64,000 bases of DNA from NCBI RefSeq assembly GCF_018709685.1, contig NZ_JABDHQ010000011.1, forward strand, positions 37,695 to 101,694, read 5' to 3'. The position numbers and the translations under genes are program-made. Each line of letters begins with the position of its first letter. The first letter of the stretch is position 1. Source of the stretch: Akkermansia muciniphila (GTDB taxonomy: Bacteria > Verrucomicrobiota > Verrucomicrobiia > Verrucomicrobiales > Akkermansiaceae). The notes beneath the pieces were generated by a model. The model worked only from the letters and a program-made list of their open reading frames with translations. It was not told the origin of the DNA and did no database searches. Below, one piece after another: positions 37,752 through 46,686 of this stretch.

Positions 37752-38396
37752 GTGATTCTTAACATTCTTCAGTACGGGCATCCTCTTCTGCGGGAGGAAT
37801 GCAGCCCGGTAATCCATATCAGCAGCGACATTCTTTCTCTTCTGGACGACATGCAGGAAACCCTGGCCCAGGGGGGCATAGGCCTGGCCGCTCCGCAGGT
37901 GGGAAAGCCCATCCAGATGGTTACCATCAATATCCCCGCCACGGATACCACCACTACCTGGCTGGAGGTAGACGGGCGCCCGGCTACGCTGGAACAGATC
38001 ATGCCCCTGAATTTCATCAATCCCGTTCTGCACCCCTTCGGCAAAAAAGTGCCGTACCGGGAAGGCTGCCTGAGCATCACCAAGGTTTACGCGGACATTA
38101 TGCGCCGTTCCTGCGTGAAGGCCGTTCTGACGCTGATGGACGGGCGTACCGTGACCATCAAATGCAACGGGCTGCTGGCCCGCTGCCTGCAGCATGAGGC
38201 GGACCACCTCCATGGCGGCCTGTTCACGGACCTGGTTTCCCCCCAGGACCATGACAAGGTAGTGCGCAGGCTCAAGCTGACCCACCCGGACGCCTTTGAG
38301 GAAGACGATGACAGCTACGCGCGCCGCATGAAGGAGGAGCGCCGCGCCCACGCCCGTGAGGCCCATACGCCGCTCCCGCCCAGAAAAACGGCCTGA
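37752..38396 (+). CDS. def: Peptide deformylase
   Basis: 214 residues from a GTG start; the conserved family N-terminus VILNILQYGHPLLR begins there. Motif 1 is GIGLAAPQVG (42-51), motif 2 EGCLS (104-108, Cys metal ligand), motif 3 HEADH (148-152, two His ligands and the catalytic Glu). It removes the formyl group from nascent proteins. The 25-residue charged C-terminal tail is longer than in E. coli. The only good Shine-Dalgarno, AGGAGG at 37713-37718, is 33 bases upstream of the GTG but 9 bases before an in-frame ATT at 37728, so initiation may be non-canonical. Confidence 0.92.
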   Translation: MILNILQYGHPLLREECSPVIHISSDILSLLDDMQETLAQGGIGLAAPQVGKPIQMVTINIPATDTTTTWLEVDGRPATLEQIMPLNFINPVLHPFGKKVPYREGCLSITKVYADIMRRSCVKAVLTLMDGRTVTIKCNGLLARCLQHEADHLHGGLFTDLVSPQDHDKVVRRLKLTHPDAFEEDDDSYARRMKEERRAHAREAHTPLPPRKTA

Positions 38397-38427
38397 CGTT
38401 CCGCCCTATTCCGCCACCCAAAAAAAT

Positions 38428-38465
38428 GCCCCGGCTTTCCACATGGAAAAACCGGGGCTTTCGTT
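38428..38465. terminator. Bidirectional terminator between def and tdh
   Basis: GCCCCGG and CCGGGGC flank a loop that itself contains TTTCC/GGAAA pairing. Plus-strand tail TTTCG; minus-strand tail ATTTTTTTG. It serves both convergent genes. Confidence 0.75.
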
Positions 38466-38490
38466 AACATGGTAAAAAAGGCCGGGCAGA

Positions 38491-39519
38491 TCAGACAATC
38501 CAGTCCAGAACCACCTTGCCGGACTTGCCGGAATTCATGGCTTCAAAGCCTTCCCGGAATTCCGTGTAAGGCAGGCGGTGCGTGATGATGGGCGCTATGT
38601 TCAGGCCGCTGCGGATCATGGAATCCATCTTGTGCCAGGTTTCAAAGATTTCACGGCCATAAATGCCCTTCATCTTCAGCCCCTTCCAGATAAACTTGTT
38701 CCACTCGATGCTGGAACCGTCCGGCTGGATGCCCAGCAGGGAGATGTTGGCCCCGTTGCGGGAACTATCGATAATGTCTTTCAGGCAGGACGGAGCGCCG
38801 CTCATTTCCAGGCACACGTCAAACCCTTCCGTCATTTCCAGCTCCTTCATCACGTCCTCCAGTTTTTCACGGGTCACGTTTACGGTGCGGTCCGCGCCCA
38901 GCGTCTTGGCCAGGCTCAGGCGGAAATCATTGATGTCCGTAATAACTACCGTTTTGGCGCCGGCCTTCTTGCAGACGGCGGCGGCCATGCAGCCGATGAC
39001 GCCCGCACCCGTAATCAGGACGTCCTCGCCCACCATGTCCCAGGAGAGGGCCGTATGGACGGCGTTGCCCAGGGGGTCGAAGATGGAGGCGATTTCCATC
39101 GGAATGCTCTTGTGGATGCGCACCACGTTGTCCTGGGGAATGGAAAGATACTCCGCAAAGCAGCCGGGCCTGTTCACGCCCACGCCCTTCGTGTTCGGGC
39201 ACAGGTGCTTCTGGCCGGAACGGCAGCTCCGGCAGTGGCCGCAGACGATGTGGCCTTCCCCGGAAACGATCTCCCCGGGCTTGTATTCCGTCACGGAAGA
39301 GCCTACGGCTTCAATCACGCCGCAGAACTCATGGCCCACGTGCATTCCCACGGGAATGGTCTGCTGGGCCCACTTGTCCCAGTTCCAGATATGAAGGTCC
39401 GTGCCGCAAATGGCTGTTTTATGAATTTTAATCAGGACATCGTTCGGGCCGACTTCCGGGATGGGAACATCCATCAGTTCCAAACCGGGGCCTGCCTGCG
39501 TTTTTACAAGAGCTTTCAT
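38491..39519 (-). CDS. tdh: L-threonine 3-dehydrogenase
   Basis: 342 residues from ATG 39519, giving [21 protein letters not shown], which matches the start of known Tdh. Medium-chain zinc alcohol dehydrogenase: catalytic zinc Cys in [15 protein letters not shown] (diagnostic of Tdh), GHEFCG, structural zinc cysteines in [15 protein letters not shown], and NAD-binding [11 protein letters not shown]. It oxidises threonine to 2-amino-3-oxobutyrate. A partner kbl gene is not in the window. An in-frame ATG three codons upstream is possible. Confidence 0.93.
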   Translation of the reverse strand: MKALVKTQAGPGLELMDVPIPEVGPNDVLIKIHKTAICGTDLHIWNWDKWAQQTIPVGMHVGHEFCGVIEAVGSSVTEYKPGEIVSGEGHIVCGHCRSCRSGQKHLCPNTKGVGVNRPGCFAEYLSIPQDNVVRIHKSIPMEIASIFDPLGNAVHTALSWDMVGEDVLITGAGVIGCMAAAVCKKAGAKTVVITDINDFRLSLAKTLGADRTVNVTREKLEDVMKELEMTEGFDVCLEMSGAPSCLKDIIDSSRNGANISLLGIQPDGSSIEWNKFIWKGLKMKGIYGREIFETWHKMDSMIRSGLNIAPIITHRLPYTEFREGFEAMNSGKSGKVVLDWIV

Positions 39520-39789
39520 GCCCCTCATTCATGCTCTTTTTCCCCTGCGGCGGCAAGCTCAAAATTCACTTCCGGAGCGCCGGAAAACAAGTGCCGGAAC
39601 GTGGCGGAACGCCCTTCCCCGGCCGTGCCGCTCCAGTACGGAAAAACTACGGAAAGGATTCTCCGGAAAGGCATTCCTGTTCAATCAACAATTCAGACAC
39701 ACACGCATTTTGCCCTTTCCAATATTGCCGAACCATGATACCAAGGCATACAGGTTCACCCGTTGAACGCTTACTCCATTTACAGAATC

Positions 39790-41454
39790 ATGGCGAAATC
39801 ATTCTTACCCACCATTTTCGAACATCCGTATGAAATCGACCCCAAATACGGAAAAAGCGTAGCGTACTTCTCCATGGAATACGCCATTGACAATTCATTC
39901 AAAATCTATTCCGGCGGCCTGGGCTACCTGTCCGGCTCCCACATGCGCAGCGCCCATGACCTGCGCCAGAACCTCGTAGGCGTCGGCATCCTGTGGAGCT
40001 ACGGCTATTATAACCAGATCCGGGCGGAAGACGGCTCCATGGCCACGCAGTACATGCGCAAGAACTACCCGTTCCTGGAAGACCACAATATCAAATTCCT
40101 CATCCACGTCTGCGGCGCGCCCGTCTGGGTAAAGGCCTATTTCCTGAATCCGGAAACCTTCGGCACCGCCCCCATGTTCTTCCTTTCCACGGACCTGGAG
40201 GAAAACGACGAGGAAAGCCGCAACATCTCCCGCCGCCTGTATGACGCCAACGGCTTCACCCGCATTGCCCAGTATGTGCTGCTCGGCAAGGGCGGCGCCC
40301 GCCTCTTTGACGAACTGGGCATTGAACCGGAAATCTACCACCTGAATGAAGCCCACGGCCTGGCCGCCGCCTTCCACGTGCTTGCCAAGACCGGCAGCGT
40401 GGAGGAAGTGCGCAAGCGCTTCGTCTTCACCACGCACACGCCGGAGGAAGCCGGCAACGAAAAGATGGACGTGAACACCATGAACACGTTCTCCTTCTTC
40501 GACGGGCTCTCCATGGAACAGGTGCGCGCCGCCGTAGGCCTGACGGACAACACGTTCAACTATACGCTGGCCGCCCTGCGCCTTTCCCACATCGCCAACG
40601 GCGTTTCCAAGCTCCACGGCGAAGTTTCCCGCCAGATGTGGAAGGATTATGAAGGCGTATGCCCCATCATCCACATCACGAACGCCCAGAACCAGAAATA
40701 CTGGCAGGACCCGGAACTGGCGGAAGCCTTCCAGGCCCGCAACAAGGAAGCCTTCATCCGCCGCAAGCGTGCCCTGAAGAAAGCCCTCTTCCGCATGGTG
40801 GGGGAACAGACGGGCCGCGTCTTTGACCCGAATTGCCTCACCATCGTCTGGGCGCGCCGCTTTGCGGCCTACAAGCGTCCGGACCTGGTCACCGGCAATC
40901 CCACCATGTTTGAACGCATGCTCCAGCGCACCAACTACCCGGTGCAATTCATCTGGGCCGGCAAACCCTACCCGATGGACCACGGCGCCATTGAAATCTT
41001 CAACCGCCTGAATGACATGACGGCCAAATATCCCCGTTCCGCCGTCCTTACCGGCTATGAACTGGGCCTGAGCCGCTACCTGAAGAACGGGTCCGACGTG
41101 TGGCTGAACAATCCCGTGGTCACGCGCGAAGCCTCCGGTACCTCCGGCATGTCCGCCGCCATGAACGGCTCCATCTCCGTCTCCACCAATGACGGCTGGA
41201 TCTGCGAATTCGCCAAGGACGGGGAAAACTGCTTCGTCATTCCGGAAGCGGCCCCCCACCTCTCCCCGGAAGCCCGCGACCGCTCCGACCGCGACAACTT
41301 CTACAACATCCTGGACGACAAGATTCTCCCGCTCTACTACGATCACAACGACAAGTGGATGGACATTGTCTTCAATGCGATGACGGACATCTATCCCGAA
41401 TTCGACTCCGACCGCATGGCGGACCAGTACTACACGGAAATGTACAACAGCTAG
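39790..41454 (+). CDS. GT35 alpha-glucan phosphorylase-like protein lacking the PLP lysine
   Basis: 554 residues from ATG 39790 (a TTG nine codons upstream is also open). It resembles the short alpha-glucan phosphorylase subgroup: VAYFSMEYAIDNSFKIYSGGLGYLSGSH, HLNEAHGLAAAF, FTTHTPEEAGNEKMD and VWARRFAAYKRPDL are conserved. In phosphorylases the pyridoxal-phosphate lysine sits in the segment EASGTSGMKAAMNG. Here that residue is Ser455 (GTSGMSAAMNG, codon TCC at 41152-41154), so the covalent cofactor cannot attach. The protein may be a non-phosphorolytic glucosyltransferase or a regulatory form. Followed by a terminator. Confidence 0.82.
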   Translation: MAKSFLPTIFEHPYEIDPKYGKSVAYFSMEYAIDNSFKIYSGGLGYLSGSHMRSAHDLRQNLVGVGILWSYGYYNQIRAEDGSMATQYMRKNYPFLEDHNIKFLIHVCGAPVWVKAYFLNPETFGTAPMFFLSTDLEENDEESRNISRRLYDANGFTRIAQYVLLGKGGARLFDELGIEPEIYHLNEAHGLAAAFHVLAKTGSVEEVRKRFVFTTHTPEEAGNEKMDVNTMNTFSFFDGLSMEQVRAAVGLTDNTFNYTLAALRLSHIANGVSKLHGEVSRQMWKDYEGVCPIIHITNAQNQKYWQDPELAEAFQARNKEAFIRRKRALKKALFRMVGEQTGRVFDPNCLTIVWARRFAAYKRPDLVTGNPTMFERMLQRTNYPVQFIWAGKPYPMDHGAIEIFNRLNDMTAKYPRSAVLTGYELGLSRYLKNGSDVWLNNPVVTREASGTSGMSAAMNGSISVSTNDGWICEFAKDGENCFVIPEAAPHLSPEARDRSDRDNFYNILDDKILPLYYDHNDKWMDIVFNAMTDIYPEFDSDRMADQYYTEMYNS

Positions 41455-41479
41455 GAAAACTCTTTTCCCGCTTTCATGC

Positions 41480-41518
41480 AACGGCCGCCCTTCCCTGTGG
41501 AAAGGCGGCCGTTCCTGT
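41480..41518 (+). terminator. Terminator after the GT35 gene
   Basis: AACGGCCGCC pairs with GGCGGCCGTT across a 14-base loop, followed by CCTGTT. The tail is poor in T, but the stem is strong. Confidence 0.55.
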
Positions 41519-41576
41519 TCAGGCCTGTTTCAAAAATCCGGGGAACGGAGCTGAACGCCCCTCAGCAAGGCGCGGG

Positions 41577-42350
41577 CTATTTGGGCTCCTCTTCTTCACC
41601 GCCGGCGTCAATCGCAGACTTGTCCGCAGGGTGCTTGCGGCGGTGCGCAAAAATATTCTCCTGCTGCCACACGCGGGAAAAGGCGGACGTGATCAACCCC
41701 GTGGAAATGGCAATGATGGACACGGCTATGAACATGATCACCCCGGTAAAAATGCGCCCCATGGGCGTAATAGGCACCAGGTCGCCGTAGCCCACCGTAC
41801 TCAGGGTCTCCACGGCAAACCACAGGGCGTCAAAAAAGGAGCGGAACTTCTCCGGCTGGGCGTCGTGCTCCGCAATGTAAATGCCCAGGGACGTAACGTA
41901 CAGCATGAACAGGATCACGGAGAAGAACAGGAAGAACTCATCCCGGATCAGGTAAAAGGCCTTTTTAAAGCTGGCCGCGGTCTGGTTAAACCGGGCCAGC
42001 TTGAAGATGGCCAGCACGCGGACAATCCGCAGGGAATAAAGAATCTGCCAGTCCAGCCCGAAAAACATGCCCAGGAACGGCACGCAGACAATAAAATCCA
42101 GAATGCCCATGCCGCTGAAAATATAAGTCTTCCGCGGCTTGGCGCACAGCACCCGCAAGATATACTCAAACACAAAGAAATAGCTGATCCAGTAATTCAC
42201 CTTGGCCGCAATGCGGCCTACCAGCGGGTGAACGTCCGGAATGGCATTCAGCGTGTACAGCATGAACCATACCAGGATCAGCACCCTGACGATGTTCTCC
42301 CAGGGGCCGAAATTGGCTGCTCCTTGCTTGGTGCGGGTAATCAGGGGCAT
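41577..42350 (-). CDS. Voltage-gated-type potassium channel
   Basis: 257 residues from ATG 42350. Six-helix ion-transport fold: S1-S3 (20-110), an S4-like helix with spaced Arg/Lys (LYSLRIVRVLAIFKLAR), S5 and S6 (130-225). The pore loop has the K+ selectivity filter STVGYGDLVPITPMG. The C-terminus is short and Glu-rich, without a ligand-binding domain. It would conduct K+ across the inner membrane. It begins 8 bases after the ArsC/Spx-like gene, so they are probably co-transcribed. Confidence 0.9.
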   Translation of the reverse strand: MPLITRTKQGAANFGPWENIVRVLILVWFMLYTLNAIPDVHPLVGRIAAKVNYWISYFFVFEYILRVLCAKPRKTYIFSGMGILDFIVCVPFLGMFFGLDWQILYSLRIVRVLAIFKLARFNQTAASFKKAFYLIRDEFFLFFSVILFMLYVTSLGIYIAEHDAQPEKFRSFFDALWFAVETLSTVGYGDLVPITPMGRIFTGVIMFIAVSIIAISTGLITSAFSRVWQQENIFAHRRKHPADKSAIDAGGEEEEPK

Positions 42351-42358
42351 GGCGGGAA

Positions 42359-42718
42359 TCAGGAATGAAGGGCGGCCTTCCACTCGTCAGCCTTGAAACC
42401 GACGCAAATCCTCCCGTTGGTGATCAGAATGGGGCGTTTGACCAGCATGCCGTTGGTAGCCAGCAGCGCTATCTGGTCATCCAGGCTCATGCCGGGAAGC
42501 TTGTCCTTCAAACTCATGCTCTTGTAAAGCAGTCCGCTGGTATTGAAAAACTTCTTGGACGGCAGGCCGCTCTCTTCAATCCAGGTCCGGAGTTCCTCCG
42601 CCGTGGGGTTCTGCTCCACAATGTGGCGGTCCTCATAGGAAACGCCCTGCTCATCAAGCCATTTTTTGGCTTTCTGGCAAGTCGTGCACTTGGGATATTC
42701 AATAAACAAGGAAGACAT
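42359..42718 (-). CDS. ArsC/Spx family protein
   Basis: 119 residues, the normal size of the Spx/YffB/ArsC-like family. Thioredoxin-like fold opening with YPKCTTCQKAKKWL, that is a CxxC pair (Cys11 and Cys14), and RPILITNGRICVGFK at the cis-Pro end. Members are thiol reductases, or in Firmicutes the Spx regulator. Genuine arsenate reductase is uncertain without ars genes. First gene of a two-gene unit with the K+ channel. Confidence 0.87.
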   Translation of the reverse strand: MSSLFIEYPKCTTCQKAKKWLDEQGVSYEDRHIVEQNPTAEELRTWIEESGLPSKKFFNTSGLLYKSMSLKDKLPGMSLDDQIALLATNGMLVKRPILITNGRICVGFKADEWKAALHS

Positions 42719-42871
42719 ACCTGCACGCTAGCCCCGCAAACACACCGGGTCAAGCGGCCAGCACAGCCATCCTGCCGTCATGACTTGATTGGAGCACGCC
42801 GGGCGCCTCCGCCATGAAAATGGCGACCCCTGAAAGAAACCGCCGCAGGAAGGCTCCGGCGCTCCGGAACG

Positions 42872-44278
42872 TCAAAGCACCATGGCGCTTCCCAGTTGCG
42901 CGATGGAAACGGGATTGGGCTGCCGTTCCCTGAGCGCCTCAGCCAGGGCGCGGGAGGCCTTCTCCTCCCCGTGCGCCAGAATGATATTCCTTTTGGGCCC
43001 TCCCGTCCTGTCAAAATATTCCAGCAACTCTCCATGGTCCGCATGGCCGGAGAAGGAATCCATCTCCCGTATCCTGGCCCGGACGGTGTACTGCTTGCCC
43101 AGAATGGGAACCTCCTTCCACCCGTCCATGATCTTGCGGCCCAGGGTATGTTCCGCGCAATAGCCCACAAAAAGGACCGTATTCTTCGGATTGCCGATGT
43201 TGTTCGCCAGATGGTGCAGGATGCGCCCCGCCTCACACATGCCGGAAGCGGAAATGATGATGGCCTGCTCACTCATCTTGTTCAGATTCTGGGATTCCCC
43301 CACGGAGCGGATGAGCCGCAACTGTTCAAAGCAGAACGGCTCCTTTTCCCGGAACAGGAAATCATACACCTCCTTGTTGAAGCACTCCGGGTGAATACGG
43401 AAAATCTCCGTGGCGCTCACGGCCATGGGACTGTCCACATATACATTCAGGAGGGGAAGCCTGCCTTCATGGTATGCCCGGTTGAACAGGTAAAGAAGCT
43501 GCTGGGTGCGCTCCACCGCAAAGGCGGGAATGTAAATGCGGCCGCCCAGGTCCAGAGCCTCCCGGATCACCCTGCAAAAGGCCTCGTCATCACGGGAGGG
43601 GGCTTCATGGAAACGGCCTCCGTAAGTACTCTCCATCAGCAGGATGTCCACATCCGGAACGGGCACGGGATCACGCAGGAGTTCATTATCCCCTCTCCCC
43701 ACGTCTCCGGAAAACAGGAAGCGCTTCTTCCGCCCGTCTTCCCGGTCCTCAATATCCAGGCACACCTGCGCGGCCCCCAGAATATGGCCCGCATCATAAA
43801 ACGTGAGCGTCACGCCCGGAACGACGGGGATGGAACGTTCATACCCGATATTCACGAACTGGCGCATGCACCGTTCCGCGTCCTGTTCGGAATAAGTAGG
43901 GTAAACTTCCGGCTGCTGAATGCCCCGGCGCTTATTCATCTTATTGATAAACGCGCAATCGTGCTCCTGGATGCGGGCGGCATCCGCCAGCATGATCTGG
44001 CAAAGGTCCCGGGTAGCAAACGTACTGTAAATATTCCCCTGAAACCCCTGCTTCACCAGATTGGGAAGATTGCCGGAATGGTCAATGTGCGCATGGGAAA
44101 GAATAACCGCATCCACCTCCGCCGGAGAAAAATAAGGAAAATCCTTGTTGATGTGCCAGGCCTCCTCACGCCGCCCCTGATACATGCCGCAATCCAGAAG
44201 AATCCTGCTCCCATTCACCTCCAGCAAATGCTGGGACCCCGTCGTCGTACCTGCCGCGCCGCAAAAATGAATTTTCAT
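42872..44278 (-). CDS. Beta-CASP metallo-beta-lactamase-fold RNA hydrolase
   Basis: 468 residues. Metal-binding HAHIDHSG near residue 62 and later His/Asp motifs (DAGHILGAA, FSGDVGR) define the lactamase core. The beta-CASP insertion (about 210-380) includes STYGGR and IIISASGMCEAGRI. The final VRARIREMDSFSGHADHGEL is the RMMBL motif with conserved His. Relatives are archaeal and bacterial exonucleases or CPSF73-like endonucleases (YSH1/Mbl-fold exonuclease). It likely acts in RNA processing or decay in the cytoplasm. Confidence 0.9.
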   Translation of the reverse strand: MKIHFCGAAGTTTGSQHLLEVNGSRILLDCGMYQGRREEAWHINKDFPYFSPAEVDAVILSHAHIDHSGNLPNLVKQGFQGNIYSTFATRDLCQIMLADAARIQEHDCAFINKMNKRRGIQQPEVYPTYSEQDAERCMRQFVNIGYERSIPVVPGVTLTFYDAGHILGAAQVCLDIEDREDGRKKRFLFSGDVGRGDNELLRDPVPVPDVDILLMESTYGGRFHEAPSRDDEAFCRVIREALDLGGRIYIPAFAVERTQQLLYLFNRAYHEGRLPLLNVYVDSPMAVSATEIFRIHPECFNKEVYDFLFREKEPFCFEQLRLIRSVGESQNLNKMSEQAIIISASGMCEAGRILHHLANNIGNPKNTVLFVGYCAEHTLGRKIMDGWKEVPILGKQYTVRARIREMDSFSGHADHGELLEYFDRTGGPKRNIILAHGEEKASRALAEALRERQPNPVSIAQLGSAMVL

Positions 44279-44883
44279 TAATACATGTGTACAACATGCC
44301 TCCGGTCAACGCAAGAAATCAGTGCCTTCCGGGATGATGAATTTCATATGCCCGTGCCCACAATTTCAAGTTCCCTGCATTGACTTTCTCCCATCACAAT
44401 TCTTCATGCCCACGCTGCACGTTTTCCTTAAAAAATTCTTACCCCGCGGAGGGGGCCCTGAACCGGGAAAAGCAAAAAGCTGGTTGCCCTTCAAGAAAGG
44501 CCAAACGTAAAAATGGCCAGAAATGGAAGAAATCATGAAATAGACGGAGAAAGAGCTGCAATGAAATCCACTCTTCTTTCTATTTTCAATAATTCAATTC
44601 CTCATACTCTCCACGGCGAACCGGGAATAGACCGCCTTCCATCACCCCAAAAAGAATGATGGCCAATTCAGACAAGTTGTTCAAATCCATTCATTCCGGA
44701 AAGCCTTAAAAGCGGACTTCCATGCCCGTTCCACAAAAAATCAACGCAGCCGCCCATGAGGCTAATGCAGGATCATATGATTTCACCTTCACATCCGCCA
44801 GCCCGGCGGGATGCTTCAAGGAAATCCGCGGAAAAAGGATGGGAAAATCCCGCCAGGTTATGATTGCCGCGGCGCGATAGAAG
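44279..44883. other. 605-base AT-rich stretch without a convincing gene
   Basis: Lies upstream of the beta-CASP gene (minus strand) and downstream of tatA. Base composition is clearly AT-richer than the flanks from about 44500 to 44700. A plus-strand frame at 44322-44510 has no motif. A 32-codon frame at 44561 (MKSTLLSIFNNS...) has GGAG upstream but no other support. The imperfect dyad TACATGTGTACA at 44281 could be part of the beta-CASP promoter. Confidence 0.5.
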
Positions 44884-45183
44884 TTATTTATCTTCCGGCT
44901 TGGTTTCCAGGGGCTTCTCCACTTCCACGTCAATGGGCTGGGAAAGCTCGGGAGAAGGACGGGACTCCGGCTTGGAGGCGGGAGCATCGCTCATGGTTTC
45001 CTTCTCCGTCTTCAGCAGTTCTTCTTCAAACTCGGACTTGGCCTTCTTGAATTCTCCCAGGCTCTTGCCCAGGCCACGGGCGAATTCCGGGAGTTTCTTA
45101 GCGCCGAACAGCAGGAAGACAATCACCAGAATGGCGATAATCTCCGGCGTTCCCAGTCCAAAAATTGCTAACGTGTTCATCAT
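44884..45183 (-). CDS. tatA: Sec-independent protein translocase TatA/TatE
   Basis: 99 residues. A hydrophobic helix ([16 protein letters not shown]) is followed by the conserved amphipathic start [20 protein letters not shown], the hallmark FG-hinge architecture of TatA. The tail is acidic and Pro-rich. It forms the pore-forming component for folded, twin-arginine-bearing proteins. tatB and tatC are not adjacent. Two consecutive ATGs compete as start. Same strand as the Sel1 gene 57 bases upstream. Confidence 0.93.
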   Translation of the reverse strand: MMNTLAIFGLGTPEIIAILVIVFLLFGAKKLPEFARGLGKSLGEFKKAKSEFEEELLKTEKETMSDAPASKPESRPSPELSQPIDVEVEKPLETKPEDK

Positions 45184-45240
45184 GGAGTGCTACGGTCTTT
45201 TTAACAGATTTTTTTCATGCCGGATACCTCATAATACGCT

Positions 45241-46668
45241 TCATGCGTCATCGGAGGATTCCTGTTCCTGTTTTTGCTGCTCCGCAAGCCTTCTGACGGC
45301 AAAACGGTGGAAACGCCAAACGACCAGGAAGATTACCAGGGAAAGCGCAGCCATGCTGCCCCACAGCAGCCAGAACGCGGCGGAGGCCGCCCCTTCATCC
45401 CCCAGTTCTCCAGCCTGGTTCCAATAATAATAGGACAGCACCGGATTCCAGGACAGGGAACTGCCGGGCAGAAGATGGAGCCGCGCCATGCGGTTCATGG
45501 CCGGCAGATAGGCCGCCTGGGCGGAGGCTTTCATCAGGGAATCCCCCTGCGCGTCATCGCCCCGTGTATAATACACCTGGGCCAGCATGTACATGGCCTT
45601 GGGGTCCCCCGTAGCGTCTGCCGCGCGCCGCAGCAGCCTGTAGGCTTCATCTGCATCCAGTTCCCCGCCTTTCCCGTTCTGGAGCAATTCCGCAGCCTTC
45701 AGGGCAGCAGGGGGGTAACCGATGGCGGCGGCTTCACGGTACAGGGCCAGCGCACGCGCCGCCTGTTCTGCGGAAGGGGTTCCTTCCATCAGCATATCAG
45801 CCAGGGCCGCCATGCTGTAGGGGTCTTTCCATTCCGCGCCTTTTTCAAACCAGTTGAGGGCTTTTTCCCGGTCAGGGGGCATATGCCTGCCGTCCCGGTA
45901 CATCATGCCCAGTTCCATTACGGCACCCAGATCCTTCCGGCTGGCCGCCTTTTCAAACCATTCCACGGCCTTGGCCGCGTCCTGCGGGACGCCCAGGCCA
46001 TCCCGGTACTTGAACGCCAGAAGCCCCTGCGCCGTCAGGTTGCCGCTTCCCGCTGCGTGGAGAAGGTACGGGACCGACTTTTCCGGAGAGCTGTCCGGAA
46101 CCAGCTTCCGTTCATAAACAAGGGCCGCCCACAACGCCGCCTTGGAGTCACCGGCGTCCGCCTCTTTCCTCCACGTTTGAAGGGCTTTTTCATAATAGCG
46201 GGCTGCCGTTTCCTCATCCTTCGGACCGCCCGTTCCCCTGGAGGCCATTACAGCCACCTGGTACTGTGCCGCGGCATTGCCGCTGTCAGCGGCGCGGGCA
46301 AACCAATACCGGGCCTTTTCCAGATTCTTGGGATACAGGCGGCTGCCTGTATAAAACAGCTTGCCCAAATCCAGCATGGAATCCACGTCACCGCCATTGG
46401 CCTCCTTCTCTACCAGGGAAACGTATTCAGACATCCATTTGGACGTTTCCGGGGCATTTCCCTCCACATCATAGTGCACCGCCAGCTCCCGCGCGGCAGC
46501 CTTATCCCCGTTCAGGGCTTTCTCCCGGAGGCCGGACAGATAAGCCCCAAAATCCCCCTCACCGGCTGGCGCCGGGGAGGGAGCATCCTGAGATGCATGA
46601 AGCGGAGGCTGAACGAGGCACAGCCCCCACAATCCGGCAAGGAGCCACCATTTGCAATGCTTCTTCAT
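45241..46668 (-). CDS. Sel1-repeat protein with signal peptide and C-terminal membrane anchor
   Basis: 475 residues from ATG 46668. A signal peptide (KKHCKWWLLAGLWGLCLV) is followed by about eight Sel1 repeats from 75 to 410 (for example GLLAFKYRDGLGVPQD and ELGMMYRDGRHMPPD), then a membrane helix (ASAAFWLLWGSMAALSLVIFL has its core at 430-450) and a basic/Gln-rich cytoplasmic tail. This topology puts the repeats in the periplasm. It starts 18 bases after the pseudouridine synthase gene and is probably in the same operon. Distant paralogue of the Sel1 lipoprotein at 27607. Confidence 0.82.
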   Translation of the reverse strand: MKKHCKWWLLAGLWGLCLVQPPLHASQDAPSPAPAGEGDFGAYLSGLREKALNGDKAAARELAVHYDVEGNAPETSKWMSEYVSLVEKEANGGDVDSMLDLGKLFYTGSRLYPKNLEKARYWFARAADSGNAAAQYQVAVMASRGTGGPKDEETAARYYEKALQTWRKEADAGDSKAALWAALVYERKLVPDSSPEKSVPYLLHAAGSGNLTAQGLLAFKYRDGLGVPQDAAKAVEWFEKAASRKDLGAVMELGMMYRDGRHMPPDREKALNWFEKGAEWKDPYSMAALADMLMEGTPSAEQAARALALYREAAAIGYPPAALKAAELLQNGKGGELDADEAYRLLRRAADATGDPKAMYMLAQVYYTRGDDAQGDSLMKASAQAAYLPAMNRMARLHLLPGSSLSWNPVLSYYYWNQAGELGDEGAASAAFWLLWGSMAALSLVIFLVVWRFHRFAVRRLAEQQKQEQESSDDA

Positions 46669-46686
46669 ACCGGAACAAGTCAATCA

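Noticed and set aside
44706..44987. 93-codon minus-strand frame overlapping tatA
   Set aside because: Its first third overlaps tatA out of frame, and the rest has no motif or ribosome site.
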